Origin: an uncultured Oscillibacter sp.
GTDB lineage: Bacteria > Bacillota > Clostridia > Oscillospirales > Oscillospiraceae
NCBI GenBank assembly: GCA_910589315.1
Contig: CAJUTB010000009.1
Location: 1 to 64,000, forward strand
Direction: 5' to 3'
DNA length: 64,000 bases
Program-made: the position numbers and the translations under genes
Notes under the pieces: generated by a model
Seen by the model: the letters and a program-made list of their open reading frames with translations, nothing else
The model's database searches: none
What the model was told of the DNA's origin: nothing
Shown here: positions 28,851-36,829 of the stretch, piece by piece
Position numbering within the stretch: the stretch's first letter is position 1
Layout: each line of letters begins with the position of its first letter

Positions 28851-29894
28851 CGCGGATTCGTTTACCAGAACGCAGCGCAGGTCCTGCCGGATTTCCTCCG
28901 GCACACTGTCCCGCCACAGACGTATAATTTCTTCTCCATCCCAGTCGTAGACGGCGTAGGGCTTTTCCGGCCAGCGGTTGCGGGCGATGACTTCCAGTTC
29001 CCCATCCCCGTCAATATCCGACACCGTGACCGCCATGCACCGTTCAATCCGAAGGATTTGGTTCTCCCCTTCGTTTCTCCACACGCCTGCTTCCGCGTCC
29101 CAGAATCGCCCTGTCCAGAAGCTGTAATCGCAAAGATAAACCCTTCCCTCCGCCTCGCTGTAGGGGTCCGGGAAATAGTTCCCTCCGGCATAGTACACCA
29201 GCGGTTCCCCGAACAAAGACTCCACGCTTTGTTTCTCAAAAAAGGCGTCCGCCATCCCGCCCATGGAAAACAGCTCGCGGGGAGAAAGCATGATCCCCAT
29301 TTCCTCGCAGGCATTCACAGTGCCTTCGTACGTTTTTTCATTCCAGCGGCAGTCCAGACGGTAACCTAGTGCATTTCCATTCTCATCCGTCAGCGCAAGG
29401 CTGTCAAAATCTACGCCGCTGCCGCATTTCAGGCGCAGAAGATGGCCCTCCCGCTCTATATACAGATAATTTGCGCCGTCTTCCGTCTCCTTCATGTAAA
29501 TGACGGCCTGTCTCTGTTCACGGACGTAAGAAGTCCCATAAGCATACAAGCACCAAGACACGGCCAGAGCTACGCACAGCATGACGACTGCGGACAGGAC
29601 CATTCGCAGGTCGGCCCGCTGCCGTTCTGTCTGCTGGTTTTCCCGGGAAATCTCCAGTACTGCTCGCACCGGCGGTTCCTCCTCCCTTTTCTCGCACGCC
29701 ACCAGCTCCTCCACGCCGATTCCAAACACCTCCGCCAACGGTTCCAGCAGGGTTACGTCGGGATAGCTCAAGCCCCGTTCCCACTTGCTTACCGCCTTAT
29801 CGGTCACATGCAGCCGCTCCGCCAGCTCCCGCTGGGTTAGACCGGCGCTCTTTCGGTTTCGGGCGATGAATGCCCCCATTGCCTCTTTGTTCAT
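28848..29894 (-). CDS. Membrane-anchored XRE-family regulator with a sensor-like C terminus
   Basis: 348 residues. An N-terminal HTH_3 domain (about 9-63: RKSAGLTQRELAERLHVTDK then VSKWERGLSYPDVTLLEPLA) is followed by one membrane segment (about 95-118, VLSAVVMLCVALAVSWCLYAYG). A roughly 230-residue exposed domain contains a Ca-binding-like DIDGDGELEVIARN repeat (VCBS/FG-GAP type). It looks like a one-component membrane-bound transcription regulator, sensing outside and binding DNA inside; the signal is unknown. Start at the ATG 29892-29894 (MNKEAMG) after AGAGGTG. The gene is convergent with rnpB. Confidence 0.75.
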   Translation of the reverse strand: MNKEAMGAFIARNRKSAGLTQRELAERLHVTDKAVSKWERGLSYPDVTLLEPLAEVFGIGVEELVACEKREEEPPVRAVLEISRENQQTERQRADLRMVLSAVVMLCVALAVSWCLYAYGTSYVREQRQAVIYMKETEDGANYLYIEREGHLLRLKCGSGVDFDSLALTDENGNALGYRLDCRWNEKTYEGTVNACEEMGIMLSPRELFSMGGMADAFFEKQSVESLFGEPLVYYAGGNYFPDPYSEAEGRVYLCDYSFWTGRFWDAEAGVWRNEGENQILRIERCMAVTVSDIDGDGELEVIARNRWPEKPYAVYDWDGEEIIRLWRDSVPEEIRQDLRCVLVNESA

Positions 29895-30041
29895 ACAATC
29901 ACCTCTTGTTTTAAGTGTATCTTCAATGGGTGAAAAGCGCAACCGACCAGCAGTAGAGTCTTTCCTCCACCGGGCGCGCTCGCTTGTTAATTCTCCTCAA
30001 TTGCACAAAATCTCGGTTTTGTTTAATAATTTTGGCAATAA

Positions 30042-30074
30042 GTACAGCACAGCCCCTTTTGAGCCGTGCCGTAC
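30042..30074 (-). terminator. Terminator after yebC
   Basis: GTACGGCACGGCTC / GGGGCTGTGCTGTAC on the minus strand, a stem with G-U pairs, followed by an AT-rich stretch. It ends the long glmM-to-yebC gene string. Confidence 0.55.
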
Positions 30075-30082
30075 CGGAAACA

Positions 30083-30817
30083 TCAATTGTTATCCCAGTT
30101 GTGCCACACGTTCTGCACGTCGTCGCTGTCTTCCAGCATATCGATGAGCTTTTGCATATTTTTCACATCGCCCTCGCCGCTGAGGGTGATGTAATTCTGC
30201 GGAACCATCTCCACCTCTGCGCTGACAAAGCTATACCCCTTCTCCTCCAGGGCCTTCACCACATCATTAAACGCATCGGGGTCGCAGGTGATTTCCAATG
30301 CCGGGCCGTCGGCCTCAAAATCCGCCGCGCCGGCGTCCAGAGCGTCCATCATAACGGTCTCTTCATCCAGCTTGCCGTCCTCGTTGTCGATCACGATGAC
30401 GCCCTTTTTGTCGAAGGACCAGGACACGCAGCCAATCGCGCCCAGGTTGCCGTTGCACTTGTCAAAGGCGTGCCGGACCTCCGGAGCCGTCCGCTGGCGG
30501 TTGTCGGTCAACGCCTCGACGATAACCGCCACGCCGCCAGGGCCGTAGCCCTCGTAAGTGACCGCCTCGTAGCTGTCGGTATTGCCTGCACCCAGAGCCT
30601 TGTCAATTGTGCGCTTGATGTTGTCGTTGGGCATATTGACGGCCTTGGCCTTGGCAATGACCGTCGCCAGGCGGGAGTTGTTGTTGGGGTCTCCGGAGCC
30701 GCCCTCTTTGACGGCGACGATGATTTCCCGCGCAATCTTGGTAAAGGCCGCGGAGCGCTTCGCATCCGCCGCACCTTTCGTTTTTTGAATATTATGCCAT
30801 TTAGAATGTCCAGACAT
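30083..30817 (-). CDS. yebC: YebC/PmpR/TACO1-family protein
   Basis: 244 residues with the hallmark N terminus MSGHSKWHNIQKTKGAADAK, AFTKIAREI, NMPNDNIKRTIDKALG and YEGYGPGGVAVIVEALTDN. Members are reported as DNA-binding regulators or, more recently, as factors relieving ribosome stalling. The start follows AAGGAG. It follows nif3 closely (5-base gap) at the end of a minus-strand gene string. Confidence 0.95.
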   Translation of the reverse strand: MSGHSKWHNIQKTKGAADAKRSAAFTKIAREIIVAVKEGGSGDPNNNSRLATVIAKAKAVNMPNDNIKRTIDKALGAGNTDSYEAVTYEGYGPGGVAVIVEALTDNRQRTAPEVRHAFDKCNGNLGAIGCVSWSFDKKGVIVIDNEDGKLDEETVMMDALDAGAADFEADGPALEITCDPDAFNDVVKALEEKGYSFVSAEVEMVPQNYITLSGEGDVKNMQKLIDMLEDSDDVQNVWHNWDNN

Positions 30818-30822
30818 GGCAG

Positions 30823-31602
30823 TTAAACTCCTTCCACATAATATTGAATGGCTTCCCGATGGACAGCTGATTTTTGAATTTTCAAGGCTGGAAATTTCGC
30901 CTCTAAATAGGCAGCGACCTCATGGCAGACCGGGTCCTCCGTGGGAAAATGGCCTGCATCGACGAGGTTGATTCCCTTTGCTTTGGCGTCAACAAACTGG
31001 TGATAGCTCAAATCTGCGGTGACATAGGTATCACAGCCCGCCTCAATAGCGGCGTCCTCGAACTCGCCGCAGGCCCCGCCGCCGATGCCCACGCGATACA
31101 CATGACGCCCGGCGTCCGCATAGCGCACACCGTTGCAGCCCAGTTTCTTGGAGACATGGCGGACAAACTCCGGCAGTTCCACCGGCGCATCCAGCGTCCC
31201 CACGCGGACAACACCGGTATGTTCCAGCCGGTAGACATCTCGCAGAGACAGCCACTCCGCCAGAGTGTCATTGACGCCGCCCTCCGCTATGTCCATATTT
31301 GTGTGCATACAGATTGCCGAAAGGTTGCACTCCACCAGCTGAAGCAGCAGGCGTCCAGTGACATCCTGGTCCGTCACACGCTTTTGCCCATGGAAAATCA
31401 CCGGATGATGGGAAACGATCAGATCAGCCCCCCAGCGGTGCGCCTCGTCTACCACGGCCTCCGTGATATCCAGCGACACCAGAACTTTTTTTACCTCGCG
31501 GCCCGGTTTGCCTACCAGCAACCCCACATTATCCCAGTCCATCGCACACTCGCGGGGCGCAATCTCAAACAACGCCGCTTCAATCTCGCCAACTCTTGGC
31601 AC
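30823..31602 (-). CDS. Nif3-like dinuclear metal centre protein (short form of YqfO)
   Basis: 259 residues. Metal-site motifs are visible: DWDNVGLLVG, DLIVSHHPVIFHG (two His), CMHTNMD, and DAGHFPTEDPVCHEVA near the C terminus. The protein lacks the central PII-like insert found in many Firmicute YqfO proteins; a free-standing copy of that domain sits in element 1. Biochemical function is uncertain (a GTP-cyclohydrolase I type 2 label is common). A GTG start at 31600-31602 follows GAGGAG. It overlaps the end of trmK by 23 bases, the usual pairing. Confidence 0.92.
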   Translation of the reverse strand: MPRVGEIEAALFEIAPRECAMDWDNVGLLVGKPGREVKKVLVSLDITEAVVDEAHRWGADLIVSHHPVIFHGQKRVTDQDVTGRLLLQLVECNLSAICMHTNMDIAEGGVNDTLAEWLSLRDVYRLEHTGVVRVGTLDAPVELPEFVRHVSKKLGCNGVRYADAGRHVYRVGIGGGACGEFEDAAIEAGCDTYVTADLSYHQFVDAKAKGINLVDAGHFPTEDPVCHEVAAYLEAKFPALKIQKSAVHREAIQYYVEGV

Positions 31603-32281
31603 GCCGCCACTCCTCTCTCATGGACAGCAACGCGGTGATGATCTCCCGCAGTGCGTCCGCTTTCTGCCGCTCGCGGGCATGGTTCAGCCCCGCCACGGCG
31701 TTGGTCAGACGGATGATTTTTTCAATGATGTACCGCTCCCCCAGCGGGTCGTGCAGCAAAGCCGCGCCGCCGTAAAGCTGGCCCAGGGAAAGCGTCATTT
31801 CGCCTCCGGCAGCCTCCATCACGGGGTACAGCGTTCCGCGGTCCCGAACCAGGGTCTCGCGCCGGATGGCATAGCCATGGTCCATCAAAAACCGCCGCAG
31901 CGCCTCCGCCCGGGTCATAGGCTGGAGCAACAGCCGGTGAACGCCGTCCGCCGTCCAAGGGGCCTGCTCCAAAATAGCGGCGATGTTTTCCCCGCCCATA
32001 CCGGCAATTACTATCGTGTCCGCCTCCTCCGGCGAAACCACCGACAAACCGTCTCCCAGGCGAAAGTCAATTCCATCCGCACCGTAAGCCCGGCCCGTCT
32101 CCCTGGCGCGGGCCAGGGGACCTTCCCGCAGATCGCAGGCAATGGCAGATACCACGCGCCCATGCAGCCGCAGCCACACAGGCAAATAGGCATGGTCTGT
32201 GCCAACATCCGCGAGCCGTGCGCCGGGAGGCACCTGGTCCGCAAGCAATTGCAGCCGGGGCGTCAATTCCAAGGTTTTCAT
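31580..32281 (-). CDS. trmK: tRNA (adenine-22-N1)-methyltransferase
   Basis: About 233 residues; methylates A22 of tRNAs using S-adenosylmethionine. The SAM motif I is RLADVGTDHAYLP; motif IV-like VIAGMGGENIAAIL and LLQPMTRAEALRRFL follow, and a C-terminal coiled coil (about 195-230) is typical. The ATG at 32279-32281 (MKTLELTPRL) has GGAG seven bases upstream. It is coupled to nif3. Confidence 0.93.
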   Translation of the reverse strand: MKTLELTPRLQLLADQVPPGARLADVGTDHAYLPVWLRLHGRVVSAIACDLREGPLARARETGRAYGADGIDFRLGDGLSVVSPEEADTIVIAGMGGENIAAILEQAPWTADGVHRLLLQPMTRAEALRRFLMDHGYAIRRETLVRDRGTLYPVMEAAGGEMTLSLGQLYGGAALLHDPLGERYIIEKIIRLTNAVAGLNHARERQKADALREIITALLSMREEWRRAKSWRD

Positions 32282-32297
32282 CCGCAAACTCCACATA

Positions 32298-32327
32298 CCC
32301 CACCGCAGGAAAAGTCCTGCGGCGGGG
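32298..32327. promoter_or_regulatory. Hairpin between the DUF1858 gene and trmK
   Basis: CCCCACCGCAGGA, four-base loop, TCCTGCGGCGGGG. No T-run follows on the minus strand, so it may be an attenuator or mRNA stabiliser rather than a terminator. Confidence 0.5.
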
Positions 32328-32336
32328 CCATTGCCG

Positions 32337-32546
32337 TTACTCCGCCGCCTTGTTGGCTTCCTCGTTCACCAGGGCCAGCAGCTTTTCCACGTCTACGCCG
32401 TGGACCATGCACGCCTCCTCCACGGTTTCGCCGCGGGAGGACGGGCAGCCCAGGCAGTGCATTCCGATGGAAAGGAAGATCGGCGCGGTGTGGGGCGCGA
32501 GATCCAGGATATCGCCAATAATCGTGTCTTTTGTAATGGTAATCAT
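32337..32546 (-). CDS. DUF1858 (hybrid-cluster-protein-associated redox disulfide) protein
   Basis: 69 residues: ITKDTIIGDILDLAPHTAPI then FLSIGMHCLGCPSSRGETVEEA. CLGC is the CxxC of the family, which is thought to act as a small redox or metal-binding protein. GGAGG precedes the ATG. It lies between the zinc protein and trmK in a minus-strand string. Confidence 0.88.
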   Translation of the reverse strand: MITITKDTIIGDILDLAPHTAPIFLSIGMHCLGCPSSRGETVEEACMVHGVDVEKLLALVNEEANKAAE

Positions 32547-32682
32547 ACAGGGTTCCTCCGTTTTTTAGATTCCGTTCGGCCCGTACCGGACAGCCTGCCC
32601 GGCGCATCGCCGCTTTTCGGCTATTATAACGTATTGTTCACCCAAATTCAATAGATAATCCAAGAAAAAGCCTCTGTCCGCA

Positions 32683-32710
32683 GAAAAGCGGCCCGGAAAC
32701 GGGCCGCTTT
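32683..32710 (-). terminator. Terminator after the zinc-ribbon gene
   Basis: AAAGCGGCCCG / CGGGCCGCTTT stem, T-run on the minus strand. Confidence 0.75.
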
Positions 32711-32746
32711 CAAGCGTTTGGTGCAAGAGATCAAACCGAAAAAACG

Positions 32747-33031
32747 TTATCTCTGCTGCTCGCGCATCTTAGCGAAGCACTCGCTGCAATACACAGGGCG
32801 GTCAGACTTCGGCTCAAACGGCACACGGGCCTCGCCGCCGCAGGAAGCGCAGACAGCCGTAAAGAACTGCCGGTTCCCGTCACGGGCCGCGCTCTTGCGG
32901 GCGTCACGGCAGGCTTTGCAGCGCTGGGGCTCGTTCTGGAAGCCGCGCTCGGCATAGAACTCCTGCTCACCGGCGGTGAACACGAACTCCTGACCACACT
33001 CTTTGCACACTAAGGTCTTGTCTTCGTACAT
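32747..33031 (-). CDS. Small double zinc-ribbon protein
   Basis: 94 residues with two four-Cys modules. The first, CKECGQEFVFTAGEQEFYAE then CKACR, is the zf-trcl type. The second, CASCGGEARVPFEPKSDRPV then YCSECF, is the CxxC ribbon that often follows it. A nucleic-acid or protein-binding role is inferred. It is next downstream of sigH. Confidence 0.85.
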   Translation of the reverse strand: MYEDKTLVCKECGQEFVFTAGEQEFYAERGFQNEPQRCKACRDARKSAARDGNRQFFTAVCASCGGEARVPFEPKSDRPVYCSECFAKMREQQR

Positions 33032-33070
33032 GATTTTACCCTCTCTTTGAAAAGAAAATTATATATGCGT

Positions 33071-33712
33071 TCAGCTTTTGCTGAGATCGCCGGAAAGTAA
33101 TTGCTGCGCCACCTTGCGTCGGATCCGCTGCACAGCGTTGTCCACGGATTTTTGAGGTTTTTTCACCGCTTTGGCAATTTCCCTGCAAGAAAGACCGTCC
33201 AAATAGTACCCCAAAATCTTCGCTTCAAATTCGGACAACTGTTTCCGGACACCGGATAAGAGGGCTGCCGTGTGCTCCCTGTCGATCAGGAAATCTTCAG
33301 GATTACGCTGCGCCAAGTTATTGGTACCAGAGGTGTAGGAATTGCTGTCAAAGTAGGGAGTATCCAGAGAAACCGACTGATTGAGCGGCTGCTGTTTATC
33401 CCGCGCCGCGGCGCGCAGGACCGAATACAGCCGGCTGCGGATGCAAATTTCTGCAAAGGTTCGGAACGACGCCTCTTTTTCTACGTTATATTCCCGCACC
33501 GCCTTGATCAAGCCCACCATCCCCTCCTGGGTCAGGTCCTCGCTGTCGCCGCCAGCGAGGAAAAAGGGCCGGGCGCAGGTACGCACCAAACGGTTATACC
33601 GCGTGACGAGGATTTCCTCCGCCTCACGCTTTCCAGACGCCGCCATAGAGCACAGCTCCTCATCCGATTTTTGGTCCAGCGTCCGCGCATCGCTCTCATA
33701 TACATTGCACAT
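33071..33712 (-). CDS. sigH: RNA polymerase sigma-H factor
   Basis: Sigma factor for early sporulation and transition-state genes. 213 residues. Region 2 (LVRTCARPFFLAGGDSEDLT and QEGMVGLIKAVREY) and region 4 (LDGLSCREIAKAVKKPQKSV) are well kept. The ATG at 33710-33712 has no Shine-Dalgarno motif; it sits five bases after a TATAAT, which suggests a leaderless mRNA from its own promoter in addition to readthrough from glmM. Confidence 0.93.
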   Translation of the reverse strand: MCNVYESDARTLDQKSDEELCSMAASGKREAEEILVTRYNRLVRTCARPFFLAGGDSEDLTQEGMVGLIKAVREYNVEKEASFRTFAEICIRSRLYSVLRAAARDKQQPLNQSVSLDTPYFDSNSYTSGTNNLAQRNPEDFLIDREHTAALLSGVRKQLSEFEAKILGYYLDGLSCREIAKAVKKPQKSVDNAVQRIRRKVAQQLLSGDLSKS

Positions 33713-33717
33713 CTTGT

Positions 33718-33747
33718 ATTATACCCGCCTGTCCATGAAAATGTCAA
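33718..33747 (-). promoter_or_regulatory. Near-consensus promoter abutting the sigH start codon
   Basis: Minus strand: TTGACA (33742-33747), 18 bp, TATAAT (33718-33723), then five bases and ATG. The expected transcription start coincides with the ATG. Confidence 0.75.
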
Positions 33748-33777
33748 GCAAATTATCAAAATTACGGGAATTTGCTG

Positions 33778-35133
33778 TTAAAATTTTAGTGATTTTATGA
33801 AATCTACCAATCTGCCGGTCGTATTTCGGGCAATTTCGATGGTCTTTGCCTCCACCATGACGCGAATCAGGGCCTGTGTCCCGGAGGCGCGGACCAAAAT
33901 CCGGCCGTCTCCGGCCAAAGCTGCCTCCTCTTTCCGGATGGCCTCGGCCAGTGCGGGGGACTCCATGATCTTCTCCTTCACGCCGCCGCTGTGGGGCACC
34001 TCGATGTTTTCCAGCACCTGGGGATATGCGGCGCATACGGCGGCCAGCTCCGACGCCTTCTTTTCCGAATTGGCCAGGACCTGCAAAAATTGCAGCGCGG
34101 TTACTTCGCCGTCGCCGGTAGTTTCCAGCTCGGTGAAAATCGTATGGCCGGACTGCTCGCCGCCAATATGGTAATCATGGCGGAGCATTTCTTCCAGGAC
34201 ATAGCGGTCCCCCACATCGGTGCAATACAGGTCGATGCCGTAATTCCGGCAGAACTCGTGAAGGCCCAGATTGCTCATGACCGTCGCAACCACGGCGTTT
34301 CCCCTCAGACGTCCCTGACGCTTCAGATCCAGGGCGCAAACGGCTATCACCTTGTCGCCGTCGATCATGCCGCCCTTTTCGTCCACCAGCAGACAGCGGT
34401 CTGCGTCGCCGTCGAAGGCTACGCCTACGTCGTACCCCTCCTTCACCACCAGCTCCGCAAGCTCCTCCATATGGGTAGAACCACAGCGGGCGTTGATGTT
34501 CAGACCGTCGGGGCTCCGGTGCAGAAACACTGTATGGGCCTTGAAACGGCCAAAGAGTTCCGGGGCCGTGGCGCTGGCCGCGCCGTTGGCGCAGTCCACC
34601 AGAATCCGCAGGCCGGACAAGTCCGACTCAATCGTAGACGCCGCAAAATCGATATACTCTCGTTTCAGCTGCCTCATTCCATGATGACGCCGCCCGATTT
34701 CCTCGCCGCTGCGCAGCTTCATCGGCTGATCCGAGAGAATTTTTTCTTCGATCCGGCTTTCCAGCTCGTCGGAGAGCTTATAGCCCTGGCTGCTGAAAAT
34801 CTTAATGCCATTGTCCTCATAGGGATTGTGGGACGCGGAAATCACTATGCCTGCGTCCGCCCGCTCCTGCCGGGTCAGATACGCCACAGCGGGGGTTGGA
34901 ATCGTCCCCACCGGCTTTACGTCGCCGCCTACGGAGCAGATGCCCGCCATCAGGGCGGATTCCAGCATGTCGGAGGAAATCCGGGTATCCTTGCCCAGAA
35001 CCACGGTCGGGCGTCCCCCCTTCTCCTCCATCAAAACCGTGCCCACAGCCTGCCCCGCCCGGAACGCCAGGTCCGCCGTCAGATTCTCGCCGACTACCCC
35101 GCGGATGCCGTCCGTACCAAATAATTTCCCCAT
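33778..35133 (-). CDS. glmM: Phosphoglucosamine mutase
   Basis: Converts glucosamine 6-phosphate to glucosamine 1-phosphate for cell-wall precursors. 451 residues. The phospho-Ser is Ser101 in ISASHNPYEDNG; the Mg loop is AFDGDADRCLLVD; the sugar-specificity loop is GGEQSGH; the C-terminal phosphate loop is VRASGTQALIRVMVEA. AGAGGTAAC precedes the ATG. First gene of the string leading to sigH. Confidence 0.96.
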   Translation of the reverse strand: MGKLFGTDGIRGVVGENLTADLAFRAGQAVGTVLMEEKGGRPTVVLGKDTRISSDMLESALMAGICSVGGDVKPVGTIPTPAVAYLTRQERADAGIVISASHNPYEDNGIKIFSSQGYKLSDELESRIEEKILSDQPMKLRSGEEIGRRHHGMRQLKREYIDFAASTIESDLSGLRILVDCANGAASATAPELFGRFKAHTVFLHRSPDGLNINARCGSTHMEELAELVVKEGYDVGVAFDGDADRCLLVDEKGGMIDGDKVIAVCALDLKRQGRLRGNAVVATVMSNLGLHEFCRNYGIDLYCTDVGDRYVLEEMLRHDYHIGGEQSGHTIFTELETTGDGEVTALQFLQVLANSEKKASELAAVCAAYPQVLENIEVPHSGGVKEKIMESPALAEAIRKEEAALAGDGRILVRASGTQALIRVMVEAKTIEIARNTTGRLVDFIKSLKF

Positions 35134-35197
35134 ATTATGTTACCTCTTTCTTCCAAGATCATCAAATTCTCATTTCATGGCTCACGCAATTTTCCCG

Positions 35198-35674
35198 TTA
35201 CTGCGGATACGTCTTTTCCAAAAACACAAAGTAAAGGCCGGAACAGTAGGTATCGTCAAAACGGACGCCCAGGTCAAAGCCCCAGGCTTTCACCTGCTTC
35301 CGGTATGGCTCCAGCTGCGGCTCCAGATCCCCGCCTTCTTCGTCGGCGTCCACATTTACCGGCAGACATTTCAGCTCGTTAAACGCTTTCTCCGGCAGAT
35401 TCTTTTCCAGGAAGTCCGCCAGCTTTTCGGTCACGTCTTCCTCATAACAGCCAATCTCCAGACAATCGCCCCTCCAGGCGGCCAGGTGAAGGCGCAGGGG
35501 CTGTTCTTCCAGTTCGCCGTTCTGCTTCCAGAATTCAAACCATTCCGCCTCGCTGAAAACCGACAGCATATCCCGCAGTACCGGCTCATACGCCTCGTAA
35601 ACCTCTTTGAGCTTTTCCTGTTGGAGCAGGGCCTTCACCGCTTGGAAATCTCTTTCTGCTGTCTCAGATATCAT
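35198..35674 (-). CDS. Unrecognised acidic 158-residue protein
   Basis: Starts at ATG 35672-35674 (MISETAERDFQAV) with AAGGAGG eight bases upstream. It is highly acidic and probably cytosolic, with helical N-terminal half and a beta-like C terminus (FDLGVRFDDTYCSGLYFVFL). I do not assign a family; small acidic proteins next to SdpI-like and Imm26 proteins may be immunity proteins. It overlaps the SdpI-like gene by 11 bases, so they form one unit. Confidence 0.7.
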   Translation of the reverse strand: MISETAERDFQAVKALLQQEKLKEVYEAYEPVLRDMLSVFSEAEWFEFWKQNGELEEQPLRLHLAAWRGDCLEIGCYEEDVTEKLADFLEKNLPEKAFNELKCLPVNVDADEEGGDLEPQLEPYRKQVKAWGFDLGVRFDDTYCSGLYFVFLEKTYPQ

Positions 35675-36062
35675 CGGACCGCCTCCTTTTTCCAGACTCG
35701 TCAAATTCCCGTTTCAAGGCCCGTTCCGTCACCGGAATAACCGCCAGGGCCGCAACCAATTGGAAGAAGATCAAAATACAGACCGAACGTCCGGCACTGT
35801 TTGGGTATTCGCTGACGGTCACTGCCATCCACATGACGGATACCGCCAGCGCCGCCAGCCCTGCACGGACCCAGAACCGTCCGGCGTAAGCGTGGGCAAA
35901 GGCCCACGTCTCTTTATTTTTCGCGGAGCGGGGACTTCGATAGCCATAGCTGTTATTGACATCCCGGGGTGGTTCTTTGAGGAACAGCCAGCCGTAAAAC
36001 AGCATCATCCCTGGAACCAGCAACGCCGTCACAAACGCAAAAATCCAAAATGCATTTTCCAT
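35664..36062 (-). CDS. SdpI-family membrane protein
   Basis: 132 residues with three membrane segments (WIFAFVTALLVPGMMLFYGW; VRAGLAALAVSVMWMAVTV; SVCILIFFQLVAALAVIPV). The soluble signature YGYRSPRSAKNKETWAFAHAYAGR is the SdpI-type motif (G-Y-R-x-P-x-S-x-x-N-x-x-x-W). In B. subtilis SdpI gives immunity to a toxin and signals to its regulator. No toxin gene is seen nearby. Confidence 0.8.
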   Translation of the reverse strand: MENAFWIFAFVTALLVPGMMLFYGWLFLKEPPRDVNNSYGYRSPRSAKNKETWAFAHAYAGRFWVRAGLAALAVSVMWMAVTVSEYPNSAGRSVCILIFFQLVAALAVIPVTERALKREFDESGKRRRSDDI

Positions 36063-36068
36063 TCTATG

Positions 36069-36815
36069 TCAGCCCTCCAATAAATAGCGCAGCATTCGCT
36101 CGGGATTTTCCAAAAAACGCCGCGTCAGCTGATAGTGTTCCGTCTCTTTGTACGCCACGGCGCGGACGCCGTTCTCGTTCAGCTCATATATGCGGGCATT
36201 GGGAAAGGCCATCAGAATCGGGGAGTGGGTCGACACGATGAACTGGGAATCCGCTTTTACAAGACGGTCCATCTCCGCCAGCAGCGTCAGCAGCCGGGAC
36301 GGAGACAACGCCGCCTCCGGTTCGTCCAGAAGATACAGCCCCTCTCCGCCGAAGCGGTTCTGCACCAGGGCCAGAAAACTCTCGCCGTGGGACTGCTGGT
36401 GCAGCGAAACGCCGCCGTAGCTGTCAATCAAACGCGGACCCCCGCCGACAAGTTCGTCCATCTCGTCGATGTTGGTCGCTACGTTATAAAAGCTCTCCGC
36501 CCGAAGGAAAAAGCCGTCCCGGGGATACCGCTTTCGGGCGGGCGTCAGGTAATCTCCTAAAACGGAATGGGTGGCCCTGGTGGAAAAGCTGAAATTCCGC
36601 GTCCCGCCCTCCGGGTTGAACCCGCAGGCCACCGCAACGGCTTCCAGCAGCGTGGATTTTCCAATCCCATTTTCTCCGACCAGAAACGTAACGGGCCGGT
36701 CAAATTCCAGCACATTTCCTTCCATCAAATGCCGCACCGGGCCAAGCCGCCGCAGATAGGTATCCTCCGGCAGCTCCCGCCGCAGGCGGACGGAAACCAG
36801 ATAGGTCTGTTTCAC
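36069..36815 (-). CDS. AAA-family ATPase of the AAA_21 / ABC-like type
   Basis: 248 residues. Walker A is FLVGENGIGKSTLLEAVA, a signature-like region is YGGVSLHQQSHGESFLALVQ, Walker B is LYLLDEPEAALS and the switch His is in STHSPILMAFP. This is the domain plan of cytosolic single-domain RecF/SMC-like ATPases. Such genes often pair with a nuclease in defence or with competence genes, but here the neighbours are ruvB and an SdpI-like gene. A GTG start at 36813-36815 follows GAGGAG. Function unknown. Confidence 0.8.
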   Translation of the reverse strand: MKQTYLVSVRLRRELPEDTYLRRLGPVRHLMEGNVLEFDRPVTFLVGENGIGKSTLLEAVAVACGFNPEGGTRNFSFSTRATHSVLGDYLTPARKRYPRDGFFLRAESFYNVATNIDEMDELVGGGPRLIDSYGGVSLHQQSHGESFLALVQNRFGGEGLYLLDEPEAALSPSRLLTLLAEMDRLVKADSQFIVSTHSPILMAFPNARIYELNENGVRAVAYKETEHYQLTRRFLENPERMLRYLLEG

Positions 36816-36829
36816 AGCCGCTCCTCTTC

